A stretch of 64,000 bases of DNA, taken from Polytrichum commune. Lineage: Eukaryota; Streptophyta; Polytrichopsida; Polytrichales; Polytrichaceae. The translations under genes were made by a program, and so were the position numbers. The stretch spans positions 40,702,440-40,766,439 of the forward strand of contig OX485807.1 in the NCBI GenBank assembly GCA_950295325.1. Direction: 5' to 3'. How positions within the stretch are numbered: position 1 is the first letter of the stretch; every line of letters begins with the position of its first letter. Positions 12,701 through 23,153 of this stretch are shown piece after piece. A model generated the notes under the pieces. It did no database searches and was not told the origin of the DNA. It saw nothing but the letters and a program-made list of their open reading frames with translations.

Positions 12701-12993
12701 TTGTGTACAACACATTTGAAAAGCCTCACTTAGAGTCTTGCTACTTCTTGACCCATATTCTTTGTGGACTAATGTAAGTGAGCTTGATTACAAAAGGAGC
12801 ACCTTCTCTCCTTCAGAATTCATATATGCTTCCAATGTAAATAAAATTCTAGTGAGGAGTTAAAATTTCTTACTTTTCGGCAATTTTGAAAATTAATTAA
12901 TTTTATATTCGGCAAAAAATGTCAATAATTTTCCAAAATTTTCGGCATCTATTTTTAGAATTATTTTGTGCCGAAGCTGCCCTTAACGTACGG
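9768..12993. mobile_element. non-autonomous TA-flanked DNA transposon filled with a 188-bp satellite array
   Basis: Both ends carry a perfect inverted repeat: 9766-9791 (taccgtacgttaagggcagc...) and its exact complement at 12970-12995, 26 bases including the TA at each outer edge (9766-9767 and 12994-12995). The TA pair is read as the target-site duplication, as in Tc1/mariner/pogo elements. Subterminal zones (9785-9905 and 12875-12975) contain repeated ttcggca/tgccgaa motifs in AT-rich DNA. The interior is mostly a tandem array (10159-~12720). No transposase frame exists. The TIR matches that of the pogo-like element at 48640-51915 at 20 of 26 positions, so it may be mobilised by a transposase of that group (inference). 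Confidence 0.85.
10159..12725 (+). repeat. 188-bp tandem repeat, 13 full units plus a diverged 14th
   Basis: The anchor cttgttggaggtgg recurs exactly every 188 bases at 10347, 10535, 10723, 10911, 11099, 11287, 11475, 11663, 11851, 12039, 12227, 12415 and 12603. A diverged first copy starts at 10159, and the last unit degrades after about 50 bases. Inner units differ at very few sites. Three sites vary in a patterned way: ttctAaac/ttctCaac, ccaaaaaTg/ccaaaaaAg and gagctCcg/gagctTg-type. Units 1-4 and 11-14 show nearly the same order of variants. No unit is coding. Confidence 0.95.
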
Positions 12994-12999
12994 TAAACA

Positions 13000-13536
13000 A
13001 GTGCAACATTTACACATGGAAAGAAATTGACACACTCACCTAAAAGTTGATACAATTGGCAAAAAGGTTACGTTGAAGTCCTAAAACTCAGTTACTCCAC
13101 ACCTATTTACAAGACCGGTTATTCCATTTAGTGAGGGTGGGCTTTATTAGTGAGTATGGGATGTTGATGAAGGTGATATTAAATTTCTTTACGCTACGCA
13201 ATTAGTGCCATCATAAGATATAGGATTCCGGGAGTCCAAAGTGTCACAGTGCCGGAACTTCCAAATGCAAGCTCTCTTCAGGTTCTTGGTGTTAGGAGAT
13301 GCCTCATGAATGAACAAATGCCGCTGACTGAAAAGAAGAAGAAGAAGAAGAAACCTCTTTGAGCTCACCCAAAAATAATAATATACACACACACTCTACA
13401 AACACTTTAGAACATGCACTGGTTTCCTCAAAATCTATGACAAATTGGGTGCGTATTCACGAATTTAACATCGCTCAGTAAAATTTTCAACCCTCACTGA
13501 TTTTGAGATTTGACAAAGCACTGCATGTTTCAAGAA
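13000..13536. other. intergenic, no gene seen
   Basis: AT-rich non-coding DNA between the satellite-filled transposon and the GC-rich palindrome. It includes a short (aag)n stretch near 13333. Confidence 0.4.
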
Positions 13537-13539
13537 TTA

Positions 13540-13922
13540 GTACCACACGCACGCCCCAGGCCAGATCGCATCCTCCTTCGGCTGGGCCCCGCCCCCTCCC
13601 ACGCCTCCTTCACCGCCCGGTCTTCCTGCCCGCACCTACGTGGGAACTCTTCCTCGTTGGGAACCAATCTAACAATACCCAACCAAAATTACACATATTC
13701 AAGCTGCCATCACTTTCATCATTCCCAAGCGAATGGATGAAGCTCCTTCACATGCCAAAGGAGCTCAATGGCTTAAGTGACCGGGTATCGTCACATTGGT
13801 TCCCAACGAGGAAGAGTTCCCACGCAGGTGAGGGCAGGAAGACCGGCAGTGAAAGAGGCGTGGGAGGGGGCGGGCCCCATCCGAATGGGGATGTGATCTA
13901 GCCCGGGGCCCATGTGCACTAA
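13540..13922. repeat. GC-rich near-full-length palindrome (foldback element)
   Basis: The left half (gccccaggccagatcgcatc..., gggccccgccccctcccacg..., ...gttgggaaccaat ~13672) is complementary over ~125 bases to ~13793-13920 (attggttcccaacgagga..., ...gcgtgggagggggcgggccc). Pairing continues more weakly into the centre (aacaatacccaa with cgggtatcgtcac). GC content is far above the flanks. An aattagt stretch lies on both sides (~13535 and ~13932) and could be a target duplication. Frames reading through it are a by-product of the GC bias. Foldback transposon or hairpin-RNA locus. Confidence 0.75.
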
Positions 13923-14560
13923 ATGGGGTAAATTAGTGTAGCGACACGACAATTATTTTTCAATTGAAGCTCCGCAAGTGTATAACTTGAGATCGTGTTG
14001 CAGGTGCAAATCTAGGCAGCGGCGGCTGTCCTTCATGTTTGTAATCAGCAGCAGTTAAGTTAAGTTAGTAGTACCTTACTCCAAACACTCGACCGTGTTT
14101 AATTTTCCCCCATTGAAGCTCACGTAAACCGTAATAATGGCAATGACGCCCGAGAAATCGGAAAATCTTGGGCTGTGTTTAAACTAACTTAGGTTAGGTA
14201 CTAGAACCAAGTGTGGGCTTCACTCAATGCGCTTGCTACGTTTTTAATCCTCTCGAGCTTGGCCCGCCCATTGCCCATTGGAGAAAGGTACTAGGCTTAA
14301 CTTCTAAGTTAGAGCAACACACAGCCGAAGTTATTGAGTCACTTATTAGGGCACTTAATAATCCTTACGTGCACGGGGGTTCTTAGCTTAACTCTAAGAT
14401 GTGTTGTAGAATATGAATTTATAGAGGCGATAACTTACTTGGAGTTGATAGAGTATAGAAAGATATAGAAGCGTCAATTTTAGGTTACATGTGGAATAAG
14501 GATCGTTGTTGTTGATCTTCATCCAATTGTCTGTCGGTTTCATCATAATATATGTTGATT

Positions 14561-14592
<32 letters not shown>

Positions 14593-17210
14593 TTTTTTTT
14601 TCCTATGGCAATTTGAGTGGTCTAAAGTGCGAGATGTTTGAGCTTCTGGTTTTAAAAGCCCATGAGGTTTTCGGATTCTTACTGTATTTTTAGGGATTTT
14701 TTAAGAGAATAACACTCGATGGGAAACTCCAATCGGGTTGTTGTTGCAAATGTGTGGTTGGTCGAATATCAACAATTTAATTGTGCATAGCACTTTGATT
14801 GACGTTTAGAATCCCATGGCCCCCTCATTTCCACTCATATTTATTTGGTTTTGGAAGATGGGATAGTAAGTCGAATAGGACATGACATCATTCAACAAAT
14901 TCGTATGAAACTCTATCTAGGCATGGAATTAATGGTGATGCATGCTCAGATGATTCCTAAAGGATATCGTTGCGGGTGCAAATTCAACGTTGAACCTAAC
15001 TTAACTTACCACGAAGATACACTAACAGTTATGCACATGAACTAGGTGGTCTTGCACTCCAAGCATTAGCAACTAGTTTTGCAACAATGATACTTAGAAT
15101 CGTGTTTAATGGAAATGGGCAATGTTGGTACATTGTAGGAGAGTTGATGCTCATTATTCAAACGGGTCACATTGTATGTAGCAATCATCAAGAATTGACA
15201 TGAATTTGGGTTGAGGCATAATCGCATTTTGTGAACCCGATTCGCCAAATTACCCACCGAGGCGGAACTCCACACTTTCACACGAAACCTCCTAATTTCC
15301 AACCAAATCACCCGTTCAAAACAAAATCCACAATTATAACAATGAATGGAGGTTCATCATCCCAACATGAATGTAAAGTTTCTCAAATCCAAACATTTGC
15401 CTCGACAAGGTCACCACATAAAGGGACACGAAGCTTTAAGATTTCACCCAAACATTGCAACGCCACTCAAGACTCACTCTCAACCCTAAACGGCCATCGA
15501 CCATCAAATCCAAACTCTTGCCCTAATTTACATGCAGAAGGCAATGTTGGTTGATGCCACTCGAGGAAGAACAAAAATTGTGACCTACTTATTCCAAGTT
15601 TTCAGCCCTCCGAGTCATGTTATAACAACTTGCTTTTGCCAAAGGCTTTGCATGCTCTTTCGTATTCCCTTTGTCCCAAAATGATTGTCCTACCTCCCGG
15701 ATTTTTTTTTGTTCCAAAATGATTGTCGAGTTTATATGTCCAGCTAGAAATTTGAGACTCAAAGTCAAATATTTTTGCGCCAAACTTTCTATATCAAGAA
15801 GTCTTTTGACACTGCAGCTTCTGGGGGCGTTTCGGAGAAGTTGGTGTTTTCTATATCAAGAGTCGTACTTACAACTACTCGTCAATGGTCAGGGTGGTTT
15901 AATCTTGCCAAAGTTAGGAACACAGACAATTGTTATGGGATGGAAGGAGTACCTACCAAGTATGCAGGGCAACAAACCCACTAGTGCCAATTGTTGACTT
16001 TGTGCACAGTAGTTGCATGTTATGTAAATCAACATGTATTGAGGGAAGTTGATAATTGCCATGGTGGTTGGTTGGGAGGACCAAATGCCAAGATCATAAA
16101 TAGAATGGAAATAAATTTACATGTCTAAGTACACCCTAACCTCCATAATGTCATCCTCCATACTGTCACTCCCTCTCTTATATCCCAAAAGCCTAGGGGA
16201 CGGATGTGCTCAGTTTCAATCTCCCTCCTTGTTGTCACATTTATCTCCCATATACATGAGTTTTGACATTAAAACAATTAATTGAAGAATTCAAACCACA
16301 CACTCACATGCATCATGTTATCATTTTGTCATTATTGCAATGTTAACTTTGTGTTATTCCATAATGTCACATGCTACACTAGTTCTCTATCATCATGCAT
16401 CCATGGTAACACTACAAACCTCCTTGATATATATCATGTGCACTTTGGTTGCCACATGCATGACATTAGGTAGGTTAAAGCATAATGTTATGGAAGTTGA
16501 TTCACATGAAATGAATATGATGGGAAGCCCCAATCTGCTCTCTATGTGGTAGACTACACACTTCCATGCATCTTATAACAACTTCCATGGCGCTCCGAAT
16601 GCTCACAACCGTTGATTTATTCTATTTTATCATGTGTGAGGACCCGCATGAATAGAATTCATTGAAATAGCATTTGGTTGAGGGCCCGGTCACATATGAC
16701 TTCACAACACACTTGAGGAACCGTGACCACACTACATGCTTTTGGAGGTGTGTTGGGACGACCTTTGGAACACTTTGTTTTGGGCTCTCACAATTTCATA
16801 GTCACGGCTCTTGGCTCATGTGTGAAGTGACCCTAAGTCCTAGATCGGCCTATGCAAGGCTAGCTTGACCCACCCATCCTAGTAGGACAAACTAGAAAGC
16901 CAATTTTCCACAGCCCCAACACCACTCTTGACATATGGTAATTCAAGCAGTAAAAAAACTTGAATGACATTGCGTTAATTCTCATGAAAATATGATTTCA
17001 TCTCCTTTACTTTACAAATAACTCTAATATTAGAAGAAGGAGAAGGGTTTAGGTAATAAAGTTTAGTCAAGTAGGAGCTTGAGAGGTTCATTCTTGGAAA
17101 AAGACATCCACCCAATAGCAAGCTCCACATGGGTAGTTACAAAAAGGGGAAGCGCCGGCGTCCCCATGTGAGGGGCCACTCTTCATGGGCCTGGAACACC
17201 AACCACTCTC
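13923..17210. other. intergenic, no supported gene
   Basis: Non-coding AT-rich DNA with a (ttc)n/T-tract microsatellite at 14561-14601. At 15667-15730 two copies of ccaaaatgattgtc lie ~47 bases apart. The first is preceded by attccctttgtcc, which resembles a Stowaway-type MITE end, but no opposite end was found. Short open frames here show no family signature. Confidence 0.4.
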
Positions 17211-17410
17211 CTCCCTTGGGACCCCGATCACTTTCCGCACCTGGATGGGCACCTCGCTCAACCCCTCGCTCCCCCGTTCCCACTGTACTAGTGCCTCCAA
17301 ACCTTTGGAGAATTCCTCCCTCCCTTCCTCCCTTCTCCCTTGGGACCCCGATCACTTTCCGCACCTGGACGGGCACCTCGTTCAACCCCTCGTTCCCCCA
17401 AATACCACTA

Positions 17411-17712
17411 CACTAAATAGGACATTTAGTGTTTGATAATATTTAAGTGTTGTTACCACCCTACTGTGCTCAACACTAATTTTTAATTACTTGATAATCA
17501 ATGTTAGACATAAATGTGCCGCTACCTTCCCTACTACCACCTCCCTTATATATATATATATATATTTCATATCTTTACTAACACTAAATTCAAACATGTG
17601 ATTTCCACATATTATCATAGTTAATATTTAATGATTGAGTTTACATTTAATGTTACTTATTTTCATAAGGTTATTGATATTTAGTGTATGAGTTCGTATT
17701 TAATGTAATGGT
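17411..17712 (+). mobile_element. MITE-like element family D, copy 1
   Basis: Starts cactaaataggacatttag just after a TA. The interior (tttcatatctttactaacac, aacatgtgatttccacat, attatcatagtt, ttacttattttcataagg) is the reverse complement of 22835-23153. It carries a (TA)n run at 17549-17566. Non-coding. Confidence 0.65.
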
Positions 17713-17764
17713 GCCTTTAAACTAGTGTTGGACTAGAATTTTTATTATTTAATTTATTTATTAT

Positions 17765-18108
17765 CATTGGGGTATTTATAACAAGGATTTTCCACTTTTT
17801 TTTTATGCTAGTAGGGTATAGGCATTTTATGTTATATTTTGGTTTTTGATACAATTTGGGTCTATATACCATGGAAGAATTTTCATATATAGGTTAATGC
17901 ACCCTAGTATCAATATGGTTCAGAATGATATTGACCCAGAAATTAACTCAAACATGCATACAACAATTCTCTCACCTTGACATATCCACCAAATATCAAT
18001 ATTTGACTGGTATTACAATTTTGATATCTACGAATAGGTTCCTTGACACCATTATTGATGTTCATTATTGATACCATGCATTCACATATGTACCCGGTCC
18101 AACATTGC
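17765..18108 (+). repeat. dispersed repeat, copy 2 (pair with 90-420)
   Basis: Diverged copy, in the same orientation, of 90-420. It lies immediately upstream of the resumed leader repeat of the sterol dehydrogenase gene, so this region may now serve as distal promoter. Confidence 0.6.
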
Positions 18109-18355
18109 TTCAAACCTTTAGGAACTCCTCGCTTCCTTCCTTCCTTCCTTCTCCCTTGGGACCCCGTTCACTTTCCGCACCTCGCTCGGCCTCTCGCTCG
18201 GGCCCTAGCACTACCGTTGCCTCCAAACCTTTGTAAACTCCTCGCTTTCCTTCCTCTCACTCTCTTCTCCTTCTCCTCCTCCATCGCAACGCAAACCCCA
18301 CCCTTAGGGTTCATTTCGCCATAGCCAGGGCTTTGCATTCGACCAAATCATTGCC

Positions 18356-20086
18356 ATGGGGGAGGACGAAGTATGCGTAGTTACAGGCGGCCGAGGTTTC
18401 GCGGCACGGCATGTAGTTCTAAAGCTCCTGGAGGAAGGCCGGTTCGTGGTTCGGATCGTAGACCTAGCTCCGACGATGACGCTATCACCAGAAGAGCTCG
18501 AAGGACCGATGGGGATGGCACTTTCGAACGGTCGAGTGCAATATGAGTCGTGCGATCTACGCAACAAGATGCGTGTAGCAGAGGCTTTACGCGGGGTTTC
18601 TGTGGTTTTTCACATGGCAGCACCGGATACGTCGATCAATAGTCAGAAACTGCATTACGATGTGACTGTAACGGGAACGAGGAATGTGATCGAGGCTTGT
18701 TTGAAAAACGGTGTAAAGAAGCTGGTGTACACGAGCTCACCGAGTATTGTTTTTGATGGTGTACATGGGATATACAATGGCGATGAGTCGATACCCATAT
18801 GTGATACGCATAACGACTACTACTCAGATGCGAAAGCACATGCGGAGGCATTGGTTTTGGATGCTAATGGGAGGGAGGGGTTGCTGACGTGCGCTGTTCG
18901 GCCGAGTGGGATCTTCGGACCAGGAGATCGGTTGGCTGTGCCTGCTTTTGCTTCGAGTGCGAGAGCTGGGAAATTGAAGTTTATTGTTGGAGATGGTGAG
19001 AATATGTTCGACTGGACGTATGTGGAGAATGTGGCACATGCTCATCTATGTGCTGAGCGGGCCATGGTGCCTGGTGAGTTTGAGGGAGAGCATGTCGCAT
19101 CCGGTAAGGCTTATTTCATCACCAATCGGGAGCCAATTCGGTTCTGGGAGTTTGTCACTATCATCATCACAGGGTTGGGGTACCCTGCACCCAAGTACAA
19201 TCTCCCTGCTAAAGTTGTTATTCAGATTGCTGAAGTTGTTGAGAAAGTTGCGAATCTCTTGGCTCCATTTGGAGTCAAACCTCCTATGAATTTCAATCCA
19301 GTGCGTCTGCGCATTGTCACCACCACCAGAACATTCAACTGCGATAGAGCGACGAAGCTCTTGGGGTACAAGCCCATTGTTTCTCTGGACGAGGGAATAC
19401 GACGCACATTAGACTCAATGCCACACTTACGAGCAGATGCGCCCCAGCCGGAGTCAACAACACCGAGAGAATTCAGAGCAACGTCCAAGATGAGTTCTTT
19501 GATCGGAGGTAATGCCGTTGGTGATCTGGTGATGTGGAAAGACCCCAAGAAGAGCGCAGGAGTCCTTTTTGGGATTCTCACCGTCTTGTACCTCTTCTAC
19601 TCATCAGGCACCACATTACTCTCTGCATTGACATCGAAGCTCATGTTTGCCTTCGTCGCCATTTTCATCTACAGTTACTTACCAGATCCATTCTTTCAAA
19701 TTTCACTCCCGAAGATCCCCCCTGCCTCTTACTTCGAGCTCTCCGAAGAGACAACGCAAGCAATTGCTCTCGAAGTCAGATCGTACTGGAATACAGCCTG
19801 GGGGATCTTGGACAGGATCATTGTGGGAAGAGATTTTGCTCTGTTCTTCAAGGTCATGCTTGTGTTGCGTGTTGCCAAGCTGTTCGGAAGATTTTCCTTC
19901 CAAACCCTTCTCTTTACCAGCTTGTTTGCAGCTTTCAGTGTGCCTTACCTGTATGAACAGAATGAGGAGGAAGTCGACAAGCTGTGGGATCTGGGCATGG
20001 ATACATTCAACCAGTACTGGGGTTTAGTTGCCAGTAAGTTACCGGAGGGCCTTCGTGACCGATTGGAGCAGAAGAAGGTGCAGTAG
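18356..20086 (+). CDS. 3BETAHSD/D: 3beta-hydroxysteroid dehydrogenase/C4-decarboxylase with reticulon domain
   Basis: A single 576-codon exon. In plant sterol synthesis this ER enzyme oxidises and decarboxylates 4alpha-carboxysterols, the second step of C-4 demethylation, after SMO and before the sterone ketoreductase. Residues 6-17 are the NAD(P)-binding TGGRGFA loop. Y156-x-x-x-K160 with S127/S128 (YTSSPS) is the short-chain dehydrogenase catalytic set. FGPGDR (187-192) and DWTYVENVAHAH (219-230) are family hallmarks. Residues ~388-576 form the reticulon-homology domain with two hydrophobic hairpins (~402-445 and ~494-533), known from plant 3BETAHSD/D proteins. The start is the first ATG in a good context (gccATGg), after a CT-rich leader. 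Full length and undamaged. It lacks introns, unlike the flowering-plant homologues as I know them, so a retrogene origin or lineage-wide intron loss is possible. Confidence 0.95.
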   Translation: MGEDEVCVVTGGRGFAARHVVLKLLEEGRFVVRIVDLAPTMTLSPEELEGPMGMALSNGRVQYESCDLRNKMRVAEALRGVSVVFHMAAPDTSINSQKLHYDVTVTGTRNVIEACLKNGVKKLVYTSSPSIVFDGVHGIYNGDESIPICDTHNDYYSDAKAHAEALVLDANGREGLLTCAVRPSGIFGPGDRLAVPAFASSARAGKLKFIVGDGENMFDWTYVENVAHAHLCAERAMVPGEFEGEHVASGKAYFITNREPIRFWEFVTIIITGLGYPAPKYNLPAKVVIQIAEVVEKVANLLAPFGVKPPMNFNPVRLRIVTTTRTFNCDRATKLLGYKPIVSLDEGIRRTLDSMPHLRADAPQPESTTPREFRATSKMSSLIGGNAVGDLVMWKDPKKSAGVLFGILTVLYLFYSSGTTLLSALTSKLMFAFVAIFIYSYLPDPFFQISLPKIPPASYFELSEETTQAIALEVRSYWNTAWGILDRIIVGRDFALFFKVMLVLRVAKLFGRFSFQTLLFTSLFAAFSVPYLYEQNEEEVDKLWDLGMDTFNQYWGLVASKLPEGLRDRLEQKKVQ

Positions 20087-20106
20087 AGAAGAGGAACCCA
20101 TTTGCT

Positions 20107-20375
20107 GGACATAAGACAAACCTGGGACATGGTTTTTGTGATGATAAAAAATATGGTGGACATCAGACAGACATGTGGGCATGGTTTTTGCGATGCTGAA
20201 CCAGATGGTGGACATCAGACAGACATGATGTGAGCATGGTTTTTGTATTGGTGAACCATGTGGTAGACATCAGACAGACATGTGGGCATGGTTTTTGTGA
20301 TGACGAACCATATGGTGGACATCAGACAGGCGCGATGTGGGTATGGTTTTTGTGATGACGAACCATATTGAGTGG
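20107..20375 (+). repeat. 51-55-bp minisatellite in the 3' UTR
   Basis: Five units start at 20107, 20158, 20210, 20265 and 20317, with the core ggacatcagacagacatg...gggcatggtttttg...gaaccat. A further isolated part-unit lies at 20420-20455. The array begins 21 bases after the stop codon, so it is probably transcribed in the mRNA tail. Confidence 0.85.
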
Positions 20376-20455
20376 AAATCTTGTTCGTGACAAGAAGCGG
20401 GACAGGCCTCAGCAGACAGACAGAGATGATGTGGGCATGGTTTTTGTGAGGATGA

Positions 20456-21066
20456 GTTCTGAAGCTTTATGCATACATGAGCAGAGTAGGTTACTATACG
20501 GAACTCCATGTACATCGGATGGTATGTGGCGGATGACATGCACTCATATCGCTGTTGGCTATCCACTGTAAAAAAGTATTAGGTAGGACCATTTTTTGCC
20601 TCATGTTTGGAGAGTGTTCAAACACTCATCGCTACTACAAGCTGAGAAGATTTTGAGGAGTAAGCTTAGGTTTGGCTGGACTGGTTCTTCTCTACCAAGA
20701 AGCTGGCAACAGACAGTGTATTTTTGTTTGTTTGTTTCGCTGTGCTGAAACAACAACAGCAGTCGAGAGCATGAACTGAACTGAACTAAACTGAACTGAC
20801 TGGAATGTTTGAATTCTCGTCTTTTGATCACATTGCAGAGCTTTCTGTCTCATGGAGTTATCAGTATCTTGAATCTCTGAAGTGGTTATTCTGAGTAAAT
20901 TGCTGTCAGAGATTGCCATTGATGTGAGTCAGTGCTTGCAAAATGAATTTGACTCTCCAAATCAATTTTGAGAAGTGAGCGTAGAGAGTCTGAGGCAGTT
21001 TGAATTTTAAAATCTCGGATCATGCTCAGTCTTGTATATAACTGACAATCACAAGTTCTATGTACG
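20456..21066. other. intergenic, no gene seen
   Basis: 3' flank of the sterol dehydrogenase gene. Contains a short ctgaactgaactaaactgaac repeat at ~20776-20800. No coding signal. Confidence 0.4.
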
Positions 21067-21535
21067 CCGTATATGATATTTAGTGTCACGTACACTATGC
21101 TTAGAGGCCAAAGTGTCCCGCCATCTCTATGTGGAAAAAACATTCACATTGTGACATTTTGCATTGCACATTGGGATACTGGAGTTGATACTTTTTGTGT
21201 TTTAGTATGCAAGGGGAGTATATCGTTGAGCATACTAGTGGCGACCATTGTGTGTTCACGTTTTAGTATCCAAGAGGGAAGATATTCTTGATCATACTAA
21301 TGTCCAGTGTCATTTGCGTACACATTTGGAGACGACTTTAACATTGTTGAACATACTCATGTTGACCACTTTAATACTATTGAACATTGCCAAGATATTA
21401 GTAGCCTCACTTGAACATCAAGTGTCACGAGCTGACACTAATGGAGTTGTTGCTCATTAGCATGACCTAGCATACGTCTCAAAGTTGGGTAAGTGACTAC
21501 TATGCATGTGATACTAAAAACCATAAATGGTGTAG
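21067..21535 (+). mobile_element. MITE-like element, TATTTAGTRTCAC family, copy 2
   Basis: Same orientation and overall structure as 6014-6540: starts tatgatatttagtgtcac and ends near gtgatactaaaaaccataa. No coding capacity. Confidence 0.6.
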
Positions 21536-22834
21536 TTTAGTGCATTCAGATTGAGAGAAGATTCTGACATGCACAGCACCACATGATGGGCAGAGAAGAT
21601 CAACTACATTTGTTCTCTATCTTTCTGTACTGAGGCAGAAAACATAGGTTAACCTCGCACAGAATTTGAATGATTGGGAGTCAGTGGTTCTGAGTTTTTT
21701 ATGGCATCAGATTTTGCGTTGATTTTGGAATGGGTGGTTAACTTCTTGTACCAAGAAAACCAAAAAGCGGTCGTGAGCATTTCTCAAAGCAACCACAAGT
21801 ACATGTTTAGGGTTACCTTCACTTTGGAACTCTTAACTTTCCTTTGTCACAACACATACTACCCAAGGAAAGTAACAAGGTTAGCGACATGATAAGTTTT
21901 CCTTTTGTCTCGCCAAACTCATAATTATAACCAATCAAAGCAACACTAAGTGTTTGATTTTGATTTATCTTGTGAACTTTAGTTACTTGATGGAGGAATT
22001 GCTTCTAAATTGATTTGGTGGATATCCTTATTCCAAATTTATAAATTTAGTATGGAATTTAGTCTTTACAAAACAAACATCATACATATGTCAACTCTCA
22101 AATAAAGTCTCCAACTTGTATTCTTTAACATATTTGTGGTGTGCATAACATTACTTAGATGATGAGTTGTGTTCATGGGCCTTGTAATAGACTTGAGAAT
22201 AAAGCCTCCGGATGTTAGAATCCTAGTGCTTTAGATTGAATTTGAAGGGAGGCCAACTAAACACAACTCATCAACTAAGTAAAATTATGTGGGACCAAGT
22301 ATTAGGAGTTAAATCAATCATCCTCTTTTGTTGGTTGTGCTACCAAAAAATAGCCTTTTAGTGTATGTGAATAGACAACCTATTAGTGTAGGAGATAATA
22401 AAGTGGTCCTCAAATCAAGTATGTGGTATGGTATGTGGGTGTTATGTGGTTCCTTTTTTTTATGTTCTCCAATTTCTACCAATTAGATTTTCACAACAAA
22501 ACTCACATTGCATTAGCAAATCTACGATGAGACATCTGCAAGAATCGGATTGAAAACTGGACCTCCCTTGATTTAGTTATGATTATCGGAAGTGCATGTT
22601 GTTGATTTCTAAACTAGATACATAGGTCCCTCCCAATTGTGTTCACTATTGGGTGCAGAGTAGTTATTAATATTTGAAGACGTAGTTCAAGCTTTCTTAA
22701 ATATGTGTCTTTATGATGCTTGCTCTTTGATCCTCACGGAACCACTCAAATCTAGGGGTCTGATTAAGAAAACTAGCCACTTAAGACCCATCTATCTGAG
22801 TACTTACACAAGTAATCAACAAGGAGATCCGACC
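21536..22834. other. intergenic with a degraded family-B repeat
   Basis: AT-rich. 22600-22800 is a degraded match to the repeat at 6815-7200. No gene seen. Confidence 0.4.
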
Positions 22835-23153
22835 ACTATACTAAATGGGATATTTAGTGCTTGATACACTAAATACGAATGCATACAGTAAATACCAATA
22901 ACCCTATGAAAGTAAGTAACATTAAACGTAAACTCAAACACTAAATATCAACTATGATAATATGTGGAAGTTACATGTTTGAATTTAGTGTTAGTAAGGA
23001 TATGAAAGAAAAAGGAAAAATAAACAATGATAAAAGGAGAATTCTAGCATATCTTCTAACATTAATTATCAAATTTTTGAAAATTAGTGTTAAGCAGGGT
23101 AGGGTGGTAACAACATTACATATAATCAAACACTAAATATCGTATTTAGTGTA
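22835..23153 (-). mobile_element. MITE-like element family D, copy 2 (inverted)
   Basis: Reverse complement of 17411-17712 over most of its length. It ends with the palindromic tip cactaaatatcgtatttagtg near 23133-23152. No coding capacity. Confidence 0.65.

Larger units (their letters stand above)
17211..18250 (+). repeat. tandem CT-rich leader repeat of the sterol dehydrogenase gene, split by insertions
   Basis: The motif ctcccttgggaccccg(a/t)tcac followed by tttccgcacctggaYggg and ctccaaacctttg occurs at 17211, 17334 and 18151, spacing ~123 for the first two. The second unit breaks at ~17401 and its continuation (caaacctttaggaactcctcgc) resumes at ~18108. So ~700 bases of repeat DNA interrupt a tandem array. 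The region ends 106 bases before the ATG and is probably promoter/5' UTR. Confidence 0.65.

Noticed and set aside
9768-12993. 188-bp array as a CRISPR-like or centromeric array
   Set aside because: Units are contiguous without spacers, the organism is a plant, and the array is bounded by transposon TIRs within a gene-bearing region. Fourteen units are far too few for a centromere.
13503-13901. Open frame of 132 codons
   Set aside because: It reads through the GC-rich palindrome. Arg/Pro/Gly-rich content reflects base composition, and both strands are open at once.
15667-15730. Stowaway MITE
   Set aside because: One end-like sequence (ccctttgtcccaaaatgattgtc) is visible, but no opposite TIR was found, so no element is called.
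17129-17436. Pro/Ser-rich ORFs near the sterol gene
   Set aside because: They follow the CT-rich tandem leader repeat and contain no recognisable domain.
17411-23153. CACTA (En/Spm) elements because the ends read CACTA...TAGTG
   Set aside because: The cacta is part of a palindromic tip (cactaaat...atttagtg), flanking bases suggest TA rather than a 3-bp duplication, and no En/Spm subterminal repeats or transposase are present.
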